A stretch of 64,000 nucleotides of DNA, from positions 6,257,733-6,321,732 of the forward strand of contig CM019068.1 of assembly GCA_009667805.1 (NCBI GenBank), in the 5' to 3' direction. Positions 1 through 8,755 of this stretch are shown here, one piece after another (the first letter of the stretch is position 1; each line of letters starts with the position of its first letter). A program made the translations under genes and the position numbers. A model generated the notes under the pieces. It saw nothing but the letters and a program-made list of their open reading frames with translations, had not been told where the DNA came from and searched no databases. Source of the stretch: Leptobrachium leishanense (taxonomy: Eukaryota > Chordata > Amphibia > Anura > Megophryidae).

Positions 1-866
1 CTGAACGTTTTGGCCGAAACCAAATACACCAGCCCGAAAAAAAATACAGCACAGTATAGTTACACATTCTACACATACCCAAACAATAAAATGGAGAGGT
101 TGTGCGTGTTTTAATTACTGCTGCAGCATATATACACAGATTGATTTTGACAGGCGCAAAAACTGAACGGGAGACAATTGTGGTTCTTAATTCAGATTAC
201 CCACCGATTTCTGCGTGCAACGGTAATGCGCGTGCGTTTTTGCGCGTCTTTTTTCCGCGCAATATTTTTTGATGGGAAAAAAAAAATGCGCTCGGATCAT
301 AATACCAGTGTTAATTTACGCGCGTTAAATTTTAACGCTGTGCGCTAAAATAATTGCGCTGCGAGTACGAATTTGCGCAGAGAATGTAATAGAGCCCATG
401 GTCTCTGGAACAAAGGTACAGAGGGACGTCACTAATCTAAAGCAGAGGATCCCTGACGCCACCATTGATGAGGGGAAGCTACAGCCAACAAGGCAAGAAA
501 TCCAGCACCGTCTCGATGTGCTTCCTGCAACTAATGGCGCCCATATAGAGGTGCATTAAATGAGGGGAAAAAAACCTTCAATGTATACGTCTGATTCTGT
601 AATAATTTTCTCTTATCTTTTCATTTGCTTTTGGAATAAATTTGTGAAATTGTAAAGAGACTTTATGGACACCCTGTATTTTCATTTTTATCCTGGTTAT
701 TTCTGCTTCTTTCCCTGCCCAGCAGTGTGGTGTCTTCACCTCCTGTCTACCTGCTATTCAGCCAGCGGCACTCCTGCTCTTTGGGCTTTGTACCCTTTAT
801 ATGGGCCCAGCCTCGGCTTTTGCCAGGTGCCCCGTGACAGTATCGGCTCGTGAAGTCTATAGGACG
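1..866. other. Intergenic or intronic sequence, no gene recognised
   Basis: AT-rich sequence that would lie in the A2M-like intron after exon 9. Positions 200-395 are rich in GCGC steps and look like a decayed repeat end. A short open frame lies at 398-559. Beyond that I see no exon, RNA gene or transposon end up to the hAT-like start at 867. Confidence 0.5.
398..559 (+). other. Short 53-codon open frame of unknown origin
   Basis: ATG at 398 to TAA at 557-559. The peptide starts MVSGTKVQRDVTNLKQRIPD and is rich in charged and glutamine residues with the look of a helical segment. I do not recognise it. It may be a fragment of a transposon-encoded accessory protein; without conservation evidence it could also be chance. 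Confidence 0.25.
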
Positions 867-994
867 CAGGGGTGCAGAGGGTGCGACCGCACCTGGGCCC
901 TTGAGTCCGGGGGGCCCACATTTGCCTGCCTGGGGGCTTTCCTATAATATATATTTATTCTTTTAATTTATTTTATACTCATTTGTAAGTTATA

Positions 995-1143
995 CTTTGG
1001 AGCTCTGTGATTTACACTGATACACAACGCACATTACTGTGAGTTTTATTGCTGTGGAGCTCTGTGATACACTCATACACATTGCACATTACTGTGAGAT
1101 TTATTGCTGTGGAGCTCTGTGATACATTCATACACAGCGCACA
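995..1143 (+). repeat. 55-bp tandem array, left part
   Basis: About 2.7 copies of a 55-bp unit containing TTTATTGCTGTGGAGCTCTG; the segment ACATTACTGTGAG recurs at 1031 and 1086. The array is split by the LINE nest and resumes at 7827. Confidence 0.8.
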
Positions 1144-1233
1144 TTACATAGTTACATAGTTACATAGTTATATAGGCTGAAAAAAGACATGCGTCCATCG
1201 GGTTCAGCCTCTCCCACATAACCTACTGCTGTT
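1144..1233 (-). mobile_element. 3' tail of an older LINE (left piece)
   Basis: Starts with repeated TTACATAGTTACATAG and runs through GACATGCGTCCATCGGGTTC, a LINE 3'-tail sequence typical of frogs. It ends at CTGCTGTT (1226-1233), which is duplicated at 7564-7571, so this piece is continuous with 7572-7826 once the CR1 insertion is removed. Confidence 0.7.
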
Positions 1234-1306
1234 AGAAACATAGAAACATAGAAAAATGTCGGCAGATAAGAACCTTTCGGCCCATCTAGTCTGCCCAATT
1301 ACATGG

Positions 1307-2320
1307 TATGACGGAATGCGATGTTGTTCCGCCTGCGGGTGTGCTCAACCTGCGTGACCCCTTCGCTTACCGCTGGCCCGACTACCGAGTGACGCGCACT
1401 CGGCGTCTCGTGCGGCCTGGCGTGACCCTGGGGAAGGGTTAGCGGGCGGTGGAGGGACCCCTGCCTAGAACCAGCCCGACCACTGAGCCATACAGCACTC
1501 AGCGTCCCGAGCAGCTGGTTCACTGACCTTGCGGGTGTGGGACGTCTGTGGAGATCGGATCTGCCGCGGAGGAATATCGGATGTGGGAAACGTTTCGGAT
1601 CTTGCGGGAAACGTTTCCGATCGCGGTGCGGGTAACTTTTCGGATCTCGGTGGACGACTCTTCGAATCGGATCGAGGCTGGATGAATCTTCGGATCTGCC
1701 GGGATGGGCGAGAGATTCGGATCGCTGTATTTCCCCGATCGAATCTTCTTATGTAGCGCCGCTGCCCTGATGCTCGATGCAGGGTCAGCGCGCTCGATTC
1801 GGATCGGATGGGCACCGTATTCTGAGGCCGCGGGGACACTCAGATCCGAAATACGGCGGAGAATCAAGCCACACCAGACACAGCTGAATGTACTGCAGGA
1901 ACTGCCTTTATTGTTTACAGTACAGACTTTTATTACTTCTTATCATAATTAGAATACAATGGGACTCCTTGCCCGCCCTCCCAGGACCCATTGGCCCTTA
2001 GCCTTCAGGGAGTCGCCAATTCGGACCGGATGGTCCGAATCGGCCATTTTACGATTCGAACCGGATGGTTCGATCGGCCATTTTCCGAATCGAAATTCCA
2101 ACTGCGCCACAAGGATCGGAAAAATGGCGGCGAGCAAGGCAACAAAGGGAAAAATACTTTACACAATAAACCAACGGGGAACACTTTATTACACCACACA
2201 ATGTCACCTCTAAATAAAAATACTGGTAAAACGGGGTGCGTGCCACCACACCCAAGTGTCCATGTCACCACTGTCACTGCGCGCCGCCCCTGGCTGAGGG
2301 TGCTGGGCCATCCCGTCACA
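1307..2320 (-). repeat. 3' LTR
   Basis: 1014 bp and almost identical to 4854-5868. Differences are single-base substitutions and one-base length changes in short homopolymers (for example near 1839, 2074 and 2127). Confidence 0.85.
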
Positions 2321-2337
2321 CTCCTCCCCCTCCCCCA
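2321..2337 (-). promoter_or_regulatory. Polypurine tract
   Basis: On the minus strand TGGGGGAGGGGGAGGAG abuts the start of the 3' LTR, the position of the plus-strand primer in LTR retrotransposons. Confidence 0.75.
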
Positions 2338-2604
2338 GTTCGACGCACCTGGTCTGACCCCACCGGGTCATACCGGGGAAGTCGTGCTCCCAGGCCCATA
2401 GTCAGTCTGGGGAGGCCGGGTCACCAGGCCTCTCCATTTGGCCTTGCGGCCGTGCCAGCTTGTCGGGAACCCCATGTCCTGAGGGTGTCCCCGGCTGGGC
2501 GAGAGGACGCGCCTCTGGGCCGGAGGGCCTCCGGTGGCCCCCCAAGGATTGTCACTCTCACCTGGGGAACCCGGGTGCTAATGCACACGCCCCAGGTGCC
2601 CAGG

Positions 2605-3534
2605 TCAGCCGTGGGACAGGACCGTGCGGGGTGGCTCCCGAGCCCAAAAGTTGCAAAAATGGCAGAGGCCAGCGGCGCTCTGCCCCGTTGCCAGCTCTTC
2701 CACTGGAGGGCCAGGTACGGACATGGCAACTGAAGGAACCACAAGAGCCAAACCTGGCTGCTCCTCCAGCCAGCTGGAAGGGAGAATCACGGGATGCAAC
2801 GGCAGTCGCCCAGGGTCATCCACGCCCTGCCCCTCGGGGCGAATCGGGCGGAACGGGCAGAGGCCAGCGGCTCTCTGCCCTGGCGTCAGCTCTTCTGCTG
2901 GTTGGCCGGGTACGAAAACGGCAACCGGGAGGACAAACGGGGTCAAACCCGGCTGCTCTCCCTGGCCGCCGACGAGGGGACTGGACCGCTGCCGCGGCAG
3001 TCGTACAGGGTCATCCTCGCGCTGCCCCTCGAGGCAAACTGAGAGGGATGGGCAGAGGCCAGCGGCGCTCTGCCCCGTAGCCAGCTCTTCTGCTGGCGAG
3101 AGATCTCCTTGGAGAAGGATGGCTGCTTCACCCCCCGGGACAACCAAGGGTTGCGCACAACCCATCCCGGGGGAACCATCTGTCTGCCCCTCCCGGCAGA
3201 CTTTGGGCAGTGGGCAGAGGCCAGCAGCACTCTGCCCCGTAGCCAGCTCTTCTGCTGGTTGGAGATCTCCTTGGGGAAGGACGGTGGCTTCACCCCCGGG
3301 ACAACCAAGGTTGCGCACAACCCATCCCGGGGGAACCATCTGTCTGCCCCTCCGGCAGACTTTGGGCAGTGGGCAGAGGCCAGCAGCACTCTGCCCCGTA
3401 GCCAGCTCTTCTGCTGGTTGGAGATCTCCTTGGGGAAGGACGGTGGCTTCACCCCCGGGACAACCAGGGTTGCGCACAACCATCCCGGGGGAACCATCCG
3501 TCTCCTCCCCCGCTGGACCCGTGGCCTCGGCCAC
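2605..3534 (-). CDS. Repeat-bearing ORF at the 3' side of the LTR element
   Basis: 309 open codons overlapping the end of the previous ORF in another frame. It consists mainly of about five degenerate repeats whose core reads PAEELATGQSAAGLCPLPK followed by an arginine-rich spacer. The DNA repeats lie at about 2640, 2840, 3045, 3200 and 3360, the last two nearly identical. The frame stays open across repeats of different length, hinting at coding constraint, but GC-rich repeats can do this by chance. Confidence 0.35.
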   Translation of the reverse strand: MAEATGPAGEETDGSPGMVVRNPGCPGGEATVLPQGDLQPAEELATGQSAAGLCPLPKVCRRGRQMVPPGWVVRNLGCPGGEATVLPQGDLQPAEELATGQSAAGLCPLPKVCREGQTDGSPGMGCAQPLVVPGGEAAILLQGDLSPAEELATGQSAAGLCPSLSVCLEGQREDDPVRLPRQRSSPLVGGQGEQPGLTPFVLPVAVFVPGQPAEELTPGQRAAGLCPFRPIRPEGQGVDDPGRLPLHPVILPSSWLEEQPGLALVVPSVAMSVPGPPVEELATGQSAAGLCHFCNFWAREPPRTVLSHG

Positions 3535-4216
3535 CCTGTCCTCTTGCGGGGTGAGGGGGTAACTTCCTCAGACGACCCCCCACGGGCACCCATGAGTCCG
3601 CCTCGGCTTCCCATAGGTCCCAAACCTGGGGACTGACGACTTCCTCCGTCGACCCGTCCCACCACGGGGAGCTCAGGCTCGACTGCGGAACGCCGTCCAA
3701 CAGTCTTCGATAAGCCACCTCGAGCTCCCACTCTCGCTCAGCGAGGGACTCCAGCTCCTCAAACACTGAGTCCCTGCTGTCTGACGGGATCTCCAGTTCC
3801 CGTCGCTCCAGGATGTCCTCCATCCGTTCCTCGGTCTCCTCTCCAAAATCGGGGTCGGCGGCCATGCTCGCGTAGAGCAGTCCTGTGCCTCCGTAGCGAG
3901 GCCCTGCAACGGAACTGCCTCCCAACGGGCGTACTGCCGGAGCGGCGGTTAGCCACCGGAGCGCGCGGTACGCGGCGTCCAGTGCGATCTCCTCCTGCAC
4001 CAGACTCCAGAGCTCGGCCTCCCACTCTTCTGGGGCCCGGCCCTGCAGGAACGCTGCCCGCACAGCGTACTGCTCCCGATAGACGTCAGCGTCGGAAGGA
4101 ATGTCCACATCATGGCAGTCCCGCTCATGGTCCAGGGCCTCGTACCACAGTTCCTCTGTGGACCCCTGGTCCCGCTCTGGACCCTCCTGCAGCCTTCTTG
4201 CCAGCACGACCTTCAT
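3449..4216 (-). CDS. Second internal ORF of the LTR element, unknown
   Basis: 255 codons from ATG at 4216, overlapping the stop of the preceding ORF in an ATGA arrangement. The peptide begins MKVVLARRLQEGPERDQG and is very acidic (repeats such as EEWEAELWSLVQEE and EETEERMEDILERREL), predicted mostly helical. I do not recognise the family. Because the two ORFs abut, they may be one gag-like protein split by a frameshift, or two proteins with coupled translation. Confidence 0.45.
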   Translation of the reverse strand: MKVVLARRLQEGPERDQGSTEELWYEALDHERDCHDVDIPSDADVYREQYAVRAAFLQGRAPEEWEAELWSLVQEEIALDAAYRALRWLTAAPAVRPLGGSSVAGPRYGGTGLLYASMAADPDFGEETEERMEDILERRELEIPSDSRDSVFEELESLAEREWELEVAYRRLLDGVPQSSLSSPWWDGSTEEVVSPQVWDLWEAEADSWVPVGGRLRKLPPHPARGQGGRGHGSSGGGDGWFPRDGCAQPWLSRG

Positions 4217-4802
4217 GTCTGCGAAGGTGCCGGCACAGGAGCACCGCTCCTCAATGGGAATATGGCGTCCTCAGATGCAGCTCCAGGCGAGCTGTGAGTC
4301 TCCATCCGAGGGTCGCTGGGATGAGTGATGTCCTCAGTACAGGCTCCAGACGAGCTGAGAGTCCCGCAAGCGTCGTCACTGGGGTTTGTGGATTCCCAGG
4401 GTGAAGCTCCAGACGAGCTGTGAGTCTCGACCCAGGGTTCCACGGGGTAGGGTTCGGGGTCATTGTACTCAGTTTCTGCTCCGCGGAGCTCTGCCAACCG
4501 CAGCTGGTGCTGGCGTTCCTTCTCCAGCTCAACTTCCCGGTAGAACTCCCGAATCACCTTACATCGGTCCTCTGTCGTCGGGGCACCTCCAAGCAGTGCG
4601 ATCCGACGCCGCACCTCTCTGAGGTCAGCGCCTTCCTCCACCTCTGCGTGGACAGGGCTGGGGACGGGCGTCGTCGCCTCGTCCTGATCCATCCTGGTCA
4701 GCTCCTTGATCAGGGTCTTCCTTTTCTTGTTACCCGGCGTTCCTCCCCGGTTCTCCAACATCCCACGCAGGGTGTCCCGGTTGTAGGGGTGTACACCGCC
4801 AT
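4213..4802 (-). CDS. Gag-like N-terminal ORF of the LTR element
   Basis: Open frame running from the internal region to a stop at 4213; upstream it is also open into the LTR, which is probably fortuitous. The peptide has YNRDTLRGMLENRG with a following lysine/arginine cluster, resembling the SAP-like helix-turn segment that starts gag in some vertebrate Gypsy elements, then a charged coiled-coil-like stretch (REFYREVELEKERQHQLRL) and a serine-rich tail with repeated METHSS-type motifs. The best ATG context (4800-4802) is out of frame with this ORF by what looks like a small insertion near 4790. No protease or zinc knuckle is seen. Function is inferred from position only. Confidence 0.5.
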
Positions 4803-4833
4803 GGCGTAGGTCTCCCAGGGGTCTGCAGAGAGC

Positions 4834-4853
4834 GATCCCACCGCTGCCACCAG
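4834..4853 (-). promoter_or_regulatory. Candidate tRNA primer-binding site
   Basis: Directly downstream of the 5' LTR on the minus strand the sequence reads C then TGGTGGCAGCGGTGGGA. A PBS beginning TGG (complement of the tRNA CCA end) at this distance is the normal layout. I cannot assign the tRNA. Confidence 0.6.
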
Positions 4854-5868
4854 TATGACGGAATGCGATGTTGTTCCGCCTGCGGGTGTGCTCAACCTGC
4901 GTGACCCCTTCGCTTACCGCTGGCCCGACTACCGAGTGACGCGCACTCGGCGTCTCGTGCGGCCTGGCGTGACCCTGGGGAAGGGTTAGCGGGCGGTGAG
5001 GGGACCCCTGCCTAGAACCAGCCCGACCACTGAGCCATACGGCACTCAGCGTCCCGAGCAGCTGGTTCACTGACCTTGCGGGTGTGGGACGTCTGTGGAG
5101 ATCGGATCTGCCGCGGAGGAATATCGGATGTGGGAAACGTTTCGGATCTTGCGGGAAACGTTTCCGATCGCGGTGCGGGTAACTTTTCGGATCTCGGTGG
5201 ACGACTCTTCGAATCGGATCGAGGCTGGATGAATCTTCGGATCTGCCGGGATGGGCGAGAGATTCGGATCGCTGTATTTCCCCGATCGAATCTTCTTATG
5301 TAGCGCCGCTGCCCTGATGCTCGATGCAGGGTCAGCGCGCTCGATTCGGATCGGATGGGCACCGTATTCTGAGGCCGCGGGGGACACTCAGATCCGAAAT
5401 ACGGCGGAGAATCAAGCCACACCAGACACAGCTGAATGTACTGCAGGAACTGCCTTTATTGTTTACAGTACAGACTTTTATTACTTCTTATCATAATTAG
5501 AATACAATGGGACTCCTTGCCCGCCCTCCCAGGACCCATTGGCCCTTAGCCTTCAGGGAGTCGCCAATTCGGACCGGATGGTCCGAATCGGCCATTTTAC
5601 GATTCGAACCGGATGGTTCGGATCGGCCATTTTCCGAATCGAAATTCCAACTGCGCCACAAGGATCGGAAAATGGCGGCGAGCAAGGCAACAAAGGGGAA
5701 AATACTTTACACAATAAACCAACGGGGAACACTTTATTACACCACACAATGTCACCTCTAAATAAAAATACTGGTAAAACGGGGTGCGTGCCACCACACC
5801 CAAGTGTCCATGTCACCACTGTCACTGCGCGCCGCCCCTGGCTGAGGGTGCTGGGCCATCCCGTCACA
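4854..5868 (-). repeat. 5' LTR
   Basis: 1015 bp, terminal inverted bases TGTGACGG and CCGTCATA in element orientation. It contains a cluster of GATCCGAA-like motifs (about a dozen between 5090 and 5390) and a pair of GGCCATTTT blocks within an inverted sequence near 5570-5640. I see no clear TATA box. Confidence 0.85.
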
Positions 5869-5873
5869 CATGG

Positions 5874-7563
5874 ATACTTTACCTGGATTTATCTTTTGTT
5901 TAGGATAGCCTTATGCCTATCCCATGCCTGCTTAAATTCAATTACTGTTTTGGCCTCTACCACTTCTACTGGAAGACTGTTCCATGTATCCACCACCCTC
6001 TCAGTAAAATAATGCTTCCTGATGTTACTTTTAAACCTTTGCCCCTCTAATCTAAGACTATGTCCTCTTGTTTTGCTATTTTGTTTCCTTTTAAATATAC
6101 TCCCTTCCTCTACCTTGTGGATTCCCTTACGTATTTAAATGTTTCTATCATATCTCCTCTGTCTCGTCTTTTTTCCAAGCTGTACATGTTAAGATCATTA
6201 AGCCTTTCCTGGTAACTTTTCTCCTTCAAGCCGTACACCATTTTAGTAGCCCTTCTCTGAACTCTCTCTAAGAGGTCTATATCCTTCTGGAGATACGGTC
6301 TCCAGTACTGCACACAGTACTCCAAGTGAGGTCTCACCAGTGCTCTGTACAGTGGCATGAGCACTTCCCTTTTCCTACTGCTAATACCTCTCCCTACACA
6401 ACCAAGCATTCTGCCAGCATTTCCTGCTGCTCTATTACATTGACTACTTACCCTTAGATCCTCTGAAATAATGACCCCTAAATCCCTTTCCTCAGATGTT
6501 GAGGTTAGGACTGTATCAAATATTCTATATTCAGCCCTTGGGTTTTTACGTCCCAGGTGCATTATCTTGCACTTATCCACATTAAAACTCAATTGCCACA
6601 ACTCCGACCATTTTTTTAGTTTACCTAAATCATTTGTCATTTGGCTGATCCCTCCAGGAACGTCAACCCTGTTGCAAATCTTTGTGTCATCAGCAAAAAG
6701 ACATACTTTTCCATTAATACCTTCTGCAATATCACTAATAAAAATATTAAAGAGAATGGGTCCAAGTACTGACCCCTGAGGTACCCCACTGGTAACAAGA
6801 CCTTGTGCCGAATAAACTCCATTTACCACAACCCTCTGTTGTCTGTCACTCAGCCACTGCCTAATCCAGTCAACAATATTGGAATCTAAACTCAAAGATT
6901 GCAATTTATTGATAAGCCTTCTATGCGGAACAGTATCAAAAGCCTTACTGAAATCTAAATAAGCAATGTCTACTGCACCACCTGTGTCTATTATTTTTGT
7001 TACCCAATCAAAAAAATCAATAAGATTAGTTTGGCATGATCTCCCTGAGGTAAACCCATGTTGTTTCTGATCCTGTAATCTATGTGTTTTTAGATGTTCA
7101 ACAATCCTTTCCTTTAACATGGTTTCCATTAATTTCCCCACTACTGACGTAAGACTAACTGGCCTATAGTTCCCCGATTCCTCCCTACTACCCTTCTTGT
7201 AAATGGGCACAACATTTGCTAATTTCCAGTCTTCTGGGACGACTCCCGTTAACAAGGATTGGTTAAATAAATCTGTTAACGGTTTTGCTATTACATCACT
7301 GAGCTCTTTTAATAATTTAGGGTGGATCCCATCAGGCCCCATTGACTTATTTGTCTTTACTTTAGACAGCTGCTGTAGAACCTCCTCCTCTGTAAACTGA
7401 TATGTAAATGTCTCTTTAGTGTTCTCTCCTAACTGAGGTCCCTTTCCTTCCTTTTCTTCTGCAAAGACTGAACAAAAATATTCATTGAGGCAGTCAGCGA
7501 GACTTTTATCCTCTTCTACATACCTTCCTTCCTTTGTTTTTAATCGAACTAATCCTTGTTTTC
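5874..7563 (-). pseudogene. CR1 reverse transcriptase, 5'-truncated and frameshifted
   Basis: Reverse transcriptase of a non-LTR retrotransposon, which copies its own RNA at a nicked target. Motifs in order are [52 protein letters not shown] and the catalytic FADDTKI, followed by the thumb and RPHLEYCVQYWRP. The frame is open from 7563 to a stop at 6110; a single-base deletion near 6130 shifts the normal C-terminus (residues like HYFTERVVDTWN in another frame) out of register. The endonuclease and zinc-knuckle ORF1 are absent. The long open RT frame suggests a fairly recent insertion. Confidence 0.85.
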
Positions 7564-7571
7564 CTGCTGTT

Positions 7572-7826
7572 GATCCAAAAGAAGGCAAAAAACCCAGTCT
7601 GAATGCTTGCCAATATGCAACATACTGGGAAAAAATTCCTTCTTGACCCCAGAATGGCAGTCAGATTTCTCCTTGGATCAAGAAGCTTTTACCCACATAT
7701 TAAATATTATAACCCTTAATATTCTGTGTCTGCAGGAAGTCATCCAGTCGCTTTTTAAAAGTCTGTACAGACTCTGACCCAACCACCTCAACAGGCAGAG
7801 AATTCCACAGCTTTATTGTTCTCACC
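7572..7826 (-). mobile_element. 3' region of an older LINE (right piece)
   Basis: Continues the tail that begins at 1144: GATCCAAAAGAAGGCAAA through CAGAGAATTCCACAGC. Known anuran copies run straight from the CTGCTGTT motif into this segment, which supports the interpretation of one older element split by the younger CR1. Confidence 0.7.
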
Positions 7827-7935
7827 GTGAGTTTTATTGCTGTGGAGCTCTGTGATACATTCATACACACCGCACATTACTGTGAGTTTTATTGCTGTGG
7901 ATTCTGTGAGATACACAGTGCACATTACATTAAAA
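7827..7935 (+). repeat. 55-bp tandem array, right part
   Basis: About two further copies of the same 55-bp unit directly after the LINE nest, showing that the nest was inserted inside a pre-existing array. Confidence 0.8.
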
Positions 7936-8130
7936 ATGGGATGGACTGAAGAGTCATAGTGAATTGGAAAAAATGCGACACTGTCTTGAGTCAACATTGT
8001 GGACCAGGATGGGACCAATGCATGTTAACGGGAGGGGTGGAATATGTTTTTGCCTAGGATGGGGGGGGGGGTTGCATCATGGTTCCTGCACCTGGGTCCT
8101 GAGGTTTCTAGTTACGCCTCTGATATGACG

Positions 8131-8637
8131 CCATGGAGCTTTGCGTGTCTCAGCGTGAGCTCTGTGCGATGGTTTTGTGATATTGTATTGTTCTTGTTTT
8201 TCTTGTAGAACTATTTCATTATTTATTTATTTTTGAACTTTCAGGATTTTTTTTTTTTTATCCAATGAATCGATTAACAAAAGAATAATTGGCCAACTAA
8301 TCCATTATGAAAATAATCATTAGCTGCAGCCCTACAGACAACGTCAGCGAGATATTCCACACGAGATTACATCATGCAATAAAAAGCTGGACGCATACAT
8401 AATGTATATATATATAACAGTGAATTGTACCTGTCAGCAAATACATGGAAAATGAAGCTCAGTGCGAGTCCTTTTATCAAAACATATAAAATATCAGAAT
8501 TTAAAGATCGATCAAATTCTATTTGCAGATTAAATAAAAGTCTTCCATCACTTGACACGACACTTTCTGCAGCGAGTTTGTCTCCCCTCGAAGCCTTACG
8601 ATACACTTTAAAGGATATATTATGGGGCGTTACGTAC
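8131..8637. other. Intron sequence, nothing recognised
   Basis: AT-rich intron following A2M-like exon 9, with a T-run near 8252 and a TA microsatellite near 8405. No exon 10 or transposon end was found. Confidence 0.5.
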
Positions 8638-8755
8638 CTGTGCCGTGTTCCCTGAACGCAGTGGAGACCGTTAACTGTCTAACAAAATTGTTTTCTGTTG
8701 TTAAATTGAAGAAGTGGAGGTCGATGTTCTTGGTGAAACAGCCGTTGCTGTCAGT
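8638..8755 (-). CDS. A2M-like exon 9 (MG3)
   Basis: 118 nt between acceptor GGGTTTTTTGCAG and donor ACAG|GTACGT. It encodes [20 protein letters not shown] and ends AFREHGTG, aligning with the LNSHGCF..EEGT block of A2M. The asparagine in NLTT is a possible N-glycosylation site. It ends one base into a codon, so an exon 10 is required; none was recognised between here and position 1, where transposons fill the sequence. Confidence 0.93.

Larger units (their letters stand above)
1307..5868 (-). mobile_element. Pol-less LTR retrotransposon (4.56 kb) with near-identical LTRs
   Basis: Two long terminal repeats (1307-2320 and 4854-5868) begin or end with TGTGACGG/CCGTCACA-type termini, and the whole is flanked by a 5-bp duplication CATGG (1302-1306 and 5869-5873). 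I count about seven differences between the LTRs, so the insertion is young. The internal 2.5 kb has a primer-binding candidate next to the high-coordinate LTR and a polypurine tract next to the low-coordinate LTR, fixing minus orientation. It encodes gag-like or unknown proteins only: I find no protease, reverse transcriptase, RNase H or integrase motif in any frame. It must be mobilised by another element. Confidence 0.85.
1234..7563 (-). mobile_element. CR1-clade LINE, 5'-truncated, split by an LTR element
   Basis: Flanked by an 8-bp duplication CTGCTGTT (1226-1233 and 7564-7571). The 3' tail (AAACATAGAAACATAGAA) is at the low-coordinate end and the RT region at 5874-7563. The endonuclease part is missing, which is ordinary 5' truncation during target-primed reverse transcription. 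An LTR retrotransposon lies inside it at 1307-5868. Confidence 0.82.
867..8122. mobile_element. Non-autonomous hAT-like element, outer shell of a five-level nest
   Basis: Left end CAGGGGTGCAGAGGG, right end CTAGTTACGCCTCTG. The flanking 8-mers are ATAGGACG (859-866) and ATATGACG (8123-8130), 7 of 8 identical, as expected for the 8-bp target duplication of hAT elements. No transposase is visible in the shell. It contains a 55-bp array, an old LINE tail, a CR1 LINE and an LTR element in that nesting order. Confidence 0.55.

Noticed and set aside
1299..5422. LTR reading frames such as 5422-5012 and 1839-1465
   Set aside because: Identical frames in both LTRs with low-complexity Arg/Ser/Pro composition from the GATCCGAA motif cluster; they look fortuitous.
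8367..8606. 79-codon minus frame next to exon 9 as exon 10
   Set aside because: No A2M similarity, no fitting phase, and it ends in AT-rich low-complexity sequence.
1..8637. Exon 10 of the A2M-like gene
   Set aside because: No sequence encoding the expected block with an AG acceptor and suitable phase was seen; the stretch is mostly the nested transposons.
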